Shown piece by piece: positions 55,643 to 64,000 of a stretch of 64,000 nucleotides of DNA (position 1 is its first letter; the number at the start of each line of letters is the position of its first letter). The stretch is from Pseudophaeomoniella oleicola. Its lineage: Eukaryota; Ascomycota; Eurotiomycetes; Phaeomoniellales; Phaeomoniellaceae. The notes beneath the pieces are model-generated. The model was not told the origin of the DNA, made no database searches, and was given only the letters and a program-made list of their open reading frames with translations. The stretch covers positions 53,007-117,006 of the forward strand of contig QWDQ01000069.1 of assembly GCA_003868215.1 (NCBI GenBank). The letters run 5' to 3'. Both the position numbers and the translations under genes were made by a program.

Positions 55643-57172
55643 TCAAACCGTTTCATTGACTTGCACCGGGGAAATCGCTGCTTTGCTCTCGTAACCCGTC
55701 GGTGAGTGAACCGGAGTGTCAGCGTTGAAACCCGTCTCTCGAGGTGTCCCATGAGGGACCATGCCAGCAGCAGATGTCACAATGTTGCCCTTGGGGACCA
55801 GACTCATGTTCCTACCATAGTAATGACTGCTGAACAACCACTTCTTGAGATGATGACCGCGTGGATGCTGTTCGACGCCTTCGCCCAAGGCCGATTCGTG
55901 GACGGCGTGTTTCATCCATTCGATCAAGCCATTGGGGGTATGCTTGAGGATCTCTTTACTCGATGGACCGTTTTGCATCTCGTTGCTGTCGTGACGCTTG
56001 CGGGCACGACGGACCGCGAACCAGAGGGCGATGGTATAGACAAACATGAAGACGAAGATAGAGGCGACGACGAAGACGAGGGCAATGATCGGGGGTGGGA
56101 GGTTCACACCCTCGACAATGCAGCCTTGGGTCATGTCGGTGAAACTGTCCGTCGGCGCGCCACGGGTGTCCGAGGATGCGCTTCCGGCGACCATGACCAA
56201 GCTGTTGAGGATCCATTCGAGGTTGTCGATGATATCTTCGGAGGATATCGAGTATGTCATGTCAAGTCCATTATACATATAGCCGTGGATGAGATTGACC
56301 CATGAATTAAATGTTACTGTCGTGTTTACGGTGCTGAGGATGTCTGAGATAAAAGGAGATTCACCTTCCACCGCTTGAAGGGAACATTTGTAGGCCTGGA
56401 TCCACTGGACGCCGTTTTCAAGGTCATCCCAAGTGTCGACTGCGGCACGGATATCCCATGAAGTGCCTGGACCAGAACCTGACAAGAGCACCAGTTGTCC
56501 AAAGCCAAACGCTTCGTACATGCTGCCAGACGTCATGTCTCCGGCCGGGTCTTCGGCTTCGGCGTAAATCAGTCCTCTGCTGACCAAGTCAACCATAATA
56601 TCGTGGTACATAGGAAAGTCCGCTGCATTATATGATGTGTTTTGACCATTCTCAGAGCATGCCCACTGTCCGAGGAAGTCATCATCGTCAGCGGAGAAGG
56701 TGGTTGAATCATCAGCCTTCGCATAGATACCCATATACCCGCCATTGAGACGGCTAGTGTATTGGGCGTTGCTGGCTCGAATATAGGCCATCCCGTTGTA
56801 TGTTGGATAGTACCCGTAGGGCTTTTCAAGAACGACGCCTTCGGTGAAGAAGCACCTGGACGGAAGACCATAGGAATGCACTAGGCCACTGACAGCGAGG
56901 TCCGAGACAATGGCGAGGACAGCGCAAAGGATCATCAATGCCCCTAGCCACCCTGCTGGGAAACGTCGAAGGTGGAGCATGACCTTTACCGGCTGGAATC
57001 CCTTCAGCCAACCAGTCATTGCGGTCATGTTGACAGTCTCTCCCCGCAGAAGCTTCAACTTGACTCGTAGACGGCAGCATCTGTCCCCGAGGAAGGCAAT
57101 CAGGAAGAGAAAGACGATAAAAAAGACACGAAGAACGGCCCGGAAGAGGCCACTGCCCACGTAGAGATGCAT
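55643..57172 (-). CDS. Unrecognised fungal membrane protein with large luminal/extracellular domain
   Basis: A 509-residue single-exon protein I cannot assign. It has an N-terminal helix (AVLRVFFIVFLFLIAFLG), a second helix (GALMILCAVLAIVSDLAVSG), and then about 270 residues with many Asp, Gly and aromatic residues and Asn-glycosylation sites (GQNTSYN, NTTVTFN), probably extracytosolic. A last helix (IIALVFVVASIFVFMFVYTIALWF) precedes a cytosolic tail with RRARKRHDS and Pro/Ser/Thr-rich sequence. The ectodomain has a few Cys (SRCFFTEG, QWACSENG, YKCSLQ, QGCIVEG) that could pair. The start at 57172 is the first ATG. The next gene upstream on this strand (60240-58341) is also an orphan membrane protein. 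Confidence 0.7.
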   Translation of the reverse strand: MHLYVGSGLFRAVLRVFFIVFLFLIAFLGDRCCRLRVKLKLLRGETVNMTAMTGWLKGFQPVKVMLHLRRFPAGWLGALMILCAVLAIVSDLAVSGLVHSYGLPSRCFFTEGVVLEKPYGYYPTYNGMAYIRASNAQYTSRLNGGYMGIYAKADDSTTFSADDDDFLGQWACSENGQNTSYNAADFPMYHDIMVDLVSRGLIYAEAEDPAGDMTSGSMYEAFGFGQLVLLSGSGPGTSWDIRAAVDTWDDLENGVQWIQAYKCSLQAVEGESPFISDILSTVNTTVTFNSWVNLIHGYMYNGLDMTYSISSEDIIDNLEWILNSLVMVAGSASSDTRGAPTDSFTDMTQGCIVEGVNLPPPIIALVFVVASIFVFMFVYTIALWFAVRRARKRHDSNEMQNGPSSKEILKHTPNGLIEWMKHAVHESALGEGVEQHPRGHHLKKWLFSSHYYGRNMSLVPKGNIVTSAAGMVPHGTPRETGFNADTPVHSPTGYESKAAISPVQVNETV

Positions 57173-58340
57173 GATTTAATGGGGGACGGCAATGAATTGT
57201 GAGACGGAAAAATGATTGAAGATGACCGGACATAGGTAGGAAATTCCATTGATATATATATATATATATGTATATCAGTCGGGAGAGAGACCAGAATTTG
57301 ACACTACAGACTTGGAGCCTCTCCTGTGACTTCCCGGGGGGACTGCAAGCAGCCATCTCACACGCAATGCAATTATGCCATTAACTTACCAAGAGCGTGG
57401 CTTCGTTAGATATCCCGAAGAAGATCAGGACTCCGTGTGCACTATGCAGGTCTCACTGGAACTCAAAGGTGAAAGTCGCCGAGATGCACAGTAATTGGAC
57501 AGTGGTGACAGAACAAGAAGCTCATGGCTGATTGTGCACAAGGCTGGCAGGGGTGCGTTGGCTGTCTATAAGGGGCCAAAAACGCCCATAATGTGATGAA
57601 AATTGCCTATTTCAGCCCTCTGCTGACTCTGTGAAAAGCGATGAGTTCGCTATGAAGCTGGGCATTGCACAACTGGGAAAACAACCAGAGAAAATGGCAT
57701 CCAGACCCGACACTGCAACTATTGATTGAATCAGGATCTGCCATCGATAGCTACGGCGATATCCACAAGCTTCCATCTCGTCAATGATCAATTCTCATTG
57801 GCCGCCACCATCCCAACCAGACGTCGCCCTATCCTACTATTCAACACTCTATCACACGCATACACATCCAGCCAACACAGACTAAGAAGAAAAAAAAGAG
57901 GCTGATAAAACACACCTACTAATACTGTTACCACCATCGCTCAAATTATCACCCCCAAATTTTCCCCCATCTTTCCTTAGGAGAAGAAGAGATATCAGGG
58001 CTGGGCTGGGCTGGGCTGGGCTGGGCTGGGGTAGAAGCGGTATATGTCTCAGCCTCATGGACCGGGGGAAACGGAGGGGAAGGGGGTGGTAAGCAGAGAA
58101 AGAGAAGAAAAGCAAAAGCTCATTGTACACTCTACATCTCTATCTATCCCAGTTTAATTTGCTTATACTATAAAGAAAGTATTAGAAATAGATTGGCTGA
58201 GGTAGTCAGTCAGTTCTACAGTACTGATGATGGTCGAAGTACCATCTCAATTCCAAAAGCAAAGAATTAATGAATTTGAGTACGTGAAAACGAGCTATAA
58301 TATGCAACAAAGCAGTATCGGCTGTCTAATAATCGCCAGG
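57173..58340. other. Intergenic with simple repeats
   Basis: This 1.17 kb between two minus-strand membrane-protein genes contains an AT run (about 57254-57270) and tandem GGCTG units (about 57990-58030). No gene is recognised. Confidence 0.55.
57990..58030. repeat. GGCTG pentamer microsatellite
   Basis: About seven tandem GGCTG units in the intergenic space between two membrane-protein genes. Confidence 0.85.
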
Positions 58341-60240
58341 TCATGATCTCCTCGCTTCCCCATCATCTATAAGCGCTTCGGTCAGCACCGGAGAACCTCT
58401 TCTGGAAGACTTCTCATTCTTCAGACCATCCGCGTGATCGTCTCCGAAATCCTTTGCAACAGATGAATGAGTAGTAGTTTCCTGCCCCTTGATCGCTTTA
58501 CTCTCGTCCGAGAACCAGGTGTGAATGTACTCGACGATGACGGGAATCCAGATGGCAACGGCCAGTAATTGCCCGTAACCCCATTTGTTGTCCTCGTTTT
58601 CGTAGCCTGCCCGCCTCTCCCGGGAGCGTAAATCTTGGATGAAGACGATATCGAAGATAGAGTCCAGGATCCCATAAACTGCGACTAATACCGCAATAAT
58701 CTCGTTACGCCTGTCCTTGATATAGGCTTTGAGCGCTTTCAACCATGCGGTAAAAGCGTGAAAGCCTTGTTTCAGTTTGTCTTTTGCTCCATTGTATACT
58801 CGAATATGCCTGCTCGATTCATCTAGAGCCCGCCCTGGGCCCGAGCGACTGGTATGAAGGCGCTTAGATAGATTTGGAACTCGTAGGTACGTTGATATGG
58901 TCGGGTATTGCCGCTGTTTCTTCGGCAGACTACCTTGATATCGATTTTGCCATGGCCATCGGATGTCGGAGAGCGAACGGGTATATCTCACGGGTAATAG
59001 TGGAGTGATCAGCACCAACATCAACAAGATCGCCCAGATGCCTTTGACGATGTATCTCCTCTCGAAAGATGTTTCAATTTGAGGGCCCCAGTTGAGACAT
59101 GTAAGCTGCTCCTCAGGATAGCTTTTTGCTTTCCGAAACATGAATTGTATCATGAAGGTCAATAACGCCGCCACGGCGACCAACAAACGCCTCATTCCAA
59201 TCCTCTGGAAGCGTGATTGTCGATACAATAGTGCGAGCATTGTCACAGGAGTGTTGATGGTGAACAAGGAAGTCGCCTGGCTCAGCTTAGCTTCATAAAG
59301 GGAAGGATGCGCGCGGTAGTTGTATATGACAGATGCGATTGACACGGATATCGAGTAGTATGCCGAAGCATCCAGCAGTGCTGCCGAAGCATCTGCGAGC
59401 GCTCTGTTGTGCTGATTCCACCGCAATGCGATCCCTCTATGGGATGAACGGGATTCTGACCACGTGAATCCGACAAGAATCCTGAGGGTCATCGCCAGAC
59501 AGACAAAAGCTAGCATGGAGACTTCAATATAATTGGCTACGACCACCTGCGCAGGTCCTCCAGTCAGCGCAAGGACAGCTTGATCAGAATTGACTTACCC
59601 CAATACCTCCGAGATCAGGATTACCAGTACTGTTGGCGCCACAGATCCTAAAAGCACAGGCATCCGGATAGGTCCACTGAGTTCCGGGATAGAGTATGGA
59701 ACCATTATGTAGCTTCTGTGAGTCTGATGGCAGGCCACAACAGTCAAATACTAGGCAATCAGCGATCATATTTGAGATTGTGTAACTAGAGGACGAGTAG
59801 TAGAACAAAGCCTTGCTCGGTTTATTGTCAGTATTTTGCGTCTTGTCAGTCTGACAGATCTTAGCATCGAGAAGCACTCTCTCAAACGGATGCAAATCAG
59901 TAAGATCAACTGTTTCATTGTAATTATCCCAAAAGTAGGAATACAGCGGATTGTAAGTATCGGCAAAGAAGTCGACCGCCCCTGAGGTATTTGCCCACGC
60001 GTTGATCTGGCTATCTGATAAGTGAGGCACTTTGCTGGATGCATCGATCGGTGCTTGATCTTCCAGGATTGAGCGCCAGAAATCGGACCATATCGGCGGT
60101 GTCGCAGACCAATACGGGTCGCTGGGATTGTTGAAATATTGGTTGTAGATTTGAACACCACTTTTGATATTTCCACAGCTCCCAGTATAGTCGAGGCCAT
60201 CAGTGGTGCTGTAGTACTGCAGGTACGGTACCAACGCCAT
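58341..60240 (-). CDS. Unrecognised membrane protein: Cys-containing ectodomain plus about seven helices
   Basis: Exons 60240-59599 and 59546-58341 join through a 52-nt intron (GTAAGT...GCGCAG), giving about 615 residues from the ATG at 60240. The frame stays open to about 60345, so a further 5' exon with a signal peptide or anchor is possible; I could not place it. The N-terminal about 210 residues are hydrophilic with Asn-glycosylation sites (WANTSG, NYNETV, NGSIL, ANSTGN) and Cys (TGSCGNIK, AKICQT, DCLVFDCCGL, DACAFRICGA). Seven hydrophobic segments follow, such as YIEVSMLAFVCLAMTLRILV, YYSISVSIASVIY, FTINTPVTMLALLY, LLVAVAALLTFMIQFMF, IWAILLMLVLITPLLPV, IIAVLVAVYGILDSIFDIV and LLAVAIWIPVIVEYI. 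This is a receptor-like layout, but no known family is recognised. The tail is charged and cytosolic. Confidence 0.65.
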
Positions 60241-63200
60241 TGTGGCTTTCGATGAAGTTAAGATAAGCCTGTGGTAGTCCGTCGCAGCTAGATTGCTGAC
60301 CAACTCATCACCCGCGAGATAGGATGATGAAAGAACATCAATCAGTCAAAAGAAGACAGGGAGAGAGAGACTCATAAGAGATTAGAAGAGTCAAACAGAA
60401 ATGGAATACAGAAGATTCATAAGCAGTAAGCGCACGATGGATAGGTCATCTCTAGCATGAACAGGGTAATACATTGATATGCATGTATGGGTCGTCGAGA
60501 TACCTTAGGCGTCTTACCTAATATCTAGTGATGAGGCTCGTCACATATCCCCTTTGAAACGGCTGTGGTAGGGATCTTTCTGAATGACCCATCAAATAAG
60601 AAGACGTTATGAAGAGACAGCAAGATGACAAGTCATCCGTGAATGCACCATGATAAATATAACTGCGACATCTTGCAGCACACCTGTTCAGATGTGAACG
60701 CGAAAGCAATCCTTGAACTGAGGGAAATTCCACGGCACGGAAGCGGGTGAGGCCTTAATTCTGGCTCCTTCTGGAGACCTTTCGTTATCCCAGCTTTCCT
60801 TGTTCGACGTGTGGCGGCGTTGGGGGCCATTTCCACCCCAATGGGATGGCACAGTAAAGGAGGGTCATGATTGTCGCACAGGATATCGCGACCATCGCAT
60901 GAAGAAGTACCCGCTAGTGCTTATGCCCCCACTAAAAATGCCTGCCGGAAATGGGGGCTATCACCGTCCAACCACGCTATGTTAGGTCACAGCTCCTCCA
61001 AGACATCGAACAACGGTGCACGCTTCCTCGGTCGGTGATGCGAGATATGGAAGACTGTTGCTCGCCACTGCAGATAGTGCAGGTGTGCGACCGTGGTAGG
61101 AAAGGCGCTATATGGTAAGGCAAGAGGGTCACACGCTGCAGGACAGGTGTTGCCTAATATGGTACAGTCCCAACACGTCTCTAAAACTTTTGCAGTAGAC
61201 CTGCTTCTGGTATCCTTGCACGCGCGACTCTCCTGGTCACTAGATACAGACCTTCTCTACGGAGAAAGAATAGTACCCTCTGACCGAAGAGCCTACATGA
61301 GCGATCACTCTCATCCGTGGCCGCATAGCACACCCAAATCATGTTGGACGACGTCGCTAAGGGCTTACGCTTCGCAGACGGTTGAACGACCCCTTGAAAC
61401 ATTTCTGTATCGTTCGATTGGTCGCCTCAGGGGAAGACTTGGAGCTTTGCGACCCCTGGGTATCCGTCCCATTCTTGCTGCTGCTGAGGTGTGGTCGCAA
61501 GTTGCAACAACTGACCACCATAAACCCGGCTTTAGCACGCACATGTAGATCAACATCCTCGACTGTGAATCGATGTATAAGGACTAGCATGTCGAAGAAA
61601 GTGAGACGTGAGTTCTCTCAAGATCTGAGACCTAGAAGTCTCACACGTAAGATGCGCATTGAAGACATCGGAAGGTATTGTTTTCATCACCCTCAGGCCT
61701 TTGACTCCAAAGCAAGAAGGGCCCTTCGCATGTAGCTGAGAGATCGACACTGTTGAAGAGTTAGAGGCAGAATGTCTGAAGGACTAGGGACTCTTTCATG
61801 TCCAAGGCTCACCGCTTTGGTATCGTTGACTCAGCAGCAGGATCGCCCTGGGAGCTACCCACAGTAATGTATATGGCCATGGATTCAGAAGCGCGGTTGC
61901 CTTTACCCTTCGCCTTTCTACTCACCTCATCGTAGTAGAGTATTCCTGCTATGTTGCATCAATGTTATATCACCAAAGGACAGTGTCTTCAGGTACCGTT
62001 GCTTTCTTAGGCAGCCCTGGGATGACCCAGGAAGAGCAGTCTTTCGAGGATGTGGTCATCTACGGGTTCTTCAAATACGCAACTTGAATGGCATCGGAGC
62101 CCATGAGACCATTGCTCAGACCGCAGGATTCACGGGGGGAGCCTGAGACGTCTTGTCGAGCTGGCGAAGCAGTACAGTGATGCGGGCTGTGAGGGTTGCT
62201 AAATCAGATCAATGGCCGAGATCGTATCGTGGAGGTCTGATATCAACTGCGTACACATTTGATGTTGCCGTTTCCCGATAGAGGCGGCATACCGCGGTGT
62301 GGACAGGGTACATGATGAAGTCAAGTCCGACGACTCTAAGTCAGTCAGATCGCCAAGACGGCAGGACGAGGAAGTAATGTTGGAGAGCCATGTTTAGCAG
62401 CTAGCTGGCTGTTGGTGGCTGGATGTTCGGGGCCGAGGTGAACACCTTGGTGGGATGAAGGTCATGAGCTTTGAAGTATGTCCAAAGCCGGTAGCTCACC
62501 TTCCATGTCTCTGACTAGTTCCTCTACCGGATCAAAGTCTGAACTAATAGTGTCAAGAATGAGACGATGACACCTCTAATGCATCGACTCGGGCAAATGT
62601 ACTGCGGTGATGCACCACTGCTCAAAAGCTTCGGTCCAGACGGGAGCATTACCTGCTTGCATGAGGTGGCCTTGCTGCAGAAAGCCCGGGAGACGACCAA
62701 AGACTAAAAAAAGCCCACAGACATACATAATTGGAAGAGCGACACAGCGGCTGTTAGCTCCACCCTGATGGACAGAGCCTCTCTAGGTGCTTATGGCCCC
62801 GTGGGGGCCAAATGAGGCAGATCAGGAAATGCTGGTAGAGCATTTTCCACGCGCTTGCCGCCGAAGAAATGGCCGAGAAGACTGAACCAGGATCAGGCAA
62901 TGAGCAGAGATGCATCCCGTCCCGCCTTCTAGAGCGGTGAAACTCAATCGTTGGGTGCAGCTCGGAGGATTGGTCTCTCGAATATCAAGAAATCTAGACG
63001 TGTCGTGGTAGACCATTAAAGCCTATCATGCATGGTTTCGTCAGAAAGTGAGGCGATCATTGCTCTCTGACGAGCTGATATGCTAATTCTTACGGCATCT
63101 AGACGGCGAGGGAAATGATACGTGGGCAACGGAATTGCCTCGTGGTCAGAAACAACAAGTTGTTGGATGTGAAGAGACCAACTCTCAAGCATGGCCGAAA

Positions 63201-63924
63201 TATCCAACCAGATCTATTTGCGATGACTCATATACCCTACCGTTCAAGGACAGGGTTTGCTAGAAGACGGCAACTTCAAAGAAGGAGCAGTCGTTAACAT
63301 TATTGTACGTTGGAATAAGCCAGACCGCGTCACGAATGTTGCATTGCTGCAGAGCATCTCATAATGGAAGTGCCTGGCGCTCACTGTCCCTGCATAATGG
63401 TGTAGATGAGGAGGAGGTGGATGCAACCTTGCGTGTCGGATGCAACGGCCTGCAGAGGTGAATCTGATTATTGCTACCTTATCCTTGTTGCTTTTGTTCT
63501 TCTGCGTGCTGCATGCAGGAATGGTATGCCGAACCCAAGAAAAGAATAAAAAGTCTCTGCCGCACCGACGCGCATAAGGTTTTTGATTGAATCTCGGTCT
63601 TTGGGTCCTGCGAGTGTCGAAAGTATGCAATGCTGTTGCAGGGAATCCCTGCCTGTCAGCTGAAATATGCCGGGTTCTAAAGCTGAACGAAAAAGTTAGT
63701 GTCTCCTAACCATGGGTCACCCCTTCAGAAGACCATCGTCGAACCAAGGTGTTATTTTACTGTACATGAAACCCCTCTGAATTACCGTATTGTAACATTT
63801 CGATGGGAGTTTCGATGGGCAAGATGAGGCTAAGTTCGTGTCAAGGGCGATAGAGGTTTGGCCAACCATCCCGCGTCTACCTTAGACTGTACTACGGTCC
63901 ATACTACGTACTACGTACTACGTC

Positions 63925-64000
<76 letters not shown>
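60241..64000. other. Right-hand gene-free stretch
   Basis: Over 3.7 kb I find no coding region I would support. The longest frame (61093-61548, plus, 151 codons) has no motif, and other frames overlap it on both strands. Base composition is not AT-rich, so this is not an obviously RIP-mutated transposon. No reverse transcriptase, transposase, tRNA or rRNA is recognised. It ends in the GTA microsatellite. Confidence 0.5.
63923..64000. repeat. GTA trinucleotide microsatellite at the window edge
   Basis: About 25 uninterrupted GTA units reach the last base, so the true length is unknown. Just upstream (about 63902-63924) lie repeated TACTACG/CGTAGTA pieces related to the TACTACGTAGTA palindrome. 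It is not a telomeric TTAGGG-type repeat. Confidence 0.9.

Noticed and set aside
61093-61548. 151-codon plus-strand open frame
   Set aside because: No motif, no hydrophobic core pattern, and overlapping frames of similar length on both strands; probably chance.
63923-64000. Telomere or chromosome end
   Set aside because: The repeat is GTA, not a TTAGGG-type telomeric unit; it is an ordinary microsatellite that happens to reach the window edge.
1-64000. CRISPR array, IS element, prokaryotic operon or riboswitch
   Set aside because: Spliceosomal introns and fungal gene families throughout show a eukaryotic nuclear region; no direct-repeat and spacer pattern exists.
1-64000. Classical secondary-metabolite cluster
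   Set aside because: No polyketide synthase, peptide synthetase, terpene cyclase, DMAT synthase or cytochrome P450 is recognisable, despite a PPTase, methyltransferases, transporters and regulators.

Overview
The window is nuclear DNA of a filamentous ascomycete (Pezizomycotina). The signs are short introns (about 49-130 nt) with GT-AG ends and CTAAC-type branch points, four Zn2Cys6 transcription factors, a PTH11-like rhodopsin-domain protein, a LaeA-like methyltransferase, ergosterol Erg4, and long intergenic stretches rich in short palindromes (GGTACC, TACGTA) and microsatellites. I cannot name a species. Exon coordinates were worked out by hand from splice motifs, frame continuity and protein-family fit.

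Positions 1-15300 are a housekeeping block. It holds a 5'-partial PLP-synthase glutaminase (Pdx2/Sno), a 4'-phosphopantetheinyl transferase divergent from a small-molecule methyltransferase, respiratory supercomplex factor Rcf2, sterol C-24(28) reductase Erg4, and a head-to-head pair: an RNF10/Mag2-type RING E3 and a USP10/Ubp3-type deubiquitinase.

Positions 16800-24340 are accessory: a Zn2Cys6 regulator, a dienelactone hydrolase, a secreted feruloyl-esterase-like enzyme and a rhodopsin-domain membrane protein. About 3.2 kb without genes follows, carrying an array of perfect TACTACGTAGTA palindromes. Next come a secreted beta-lactamase-fold serine hydrolase divergent from a DHA1 MFS pump, formyltetrahydrofolate deformylase with a mitochondrial-type leader, and a LaeA-like methyltransferase with a 12-nt microexon.

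Positions 38200-52211 hold three more Zn2Cys6 regulators. Two of them flank a monocarboxylate-type MFS transporter and an Fe(II)/2-oxoglutarate dioxygenase, a possible small metabolic cluster. Positions 52762-60240 carry, on the minus strand, an anion:cation symporter MFS gene with two odd in-frame intron-like segments and two unrecognised membrane proteins, one with an N-terminal ectodomain plus seven predicted helices. The last 3.7 kb has no gene I can support and ends in a long GTA repeat that runs off the window.

The most interesting signal is the RNF10/USP10 head-to-head pair. In animals and yeast these families are the opposing writer and eraser of 40S ribosomal-protein ubiquitin. Here they share about 0.8 kb of promoter, and the deubiquitinase leader carries three upstream ORFs, the last overlapping the main start as TAATG.
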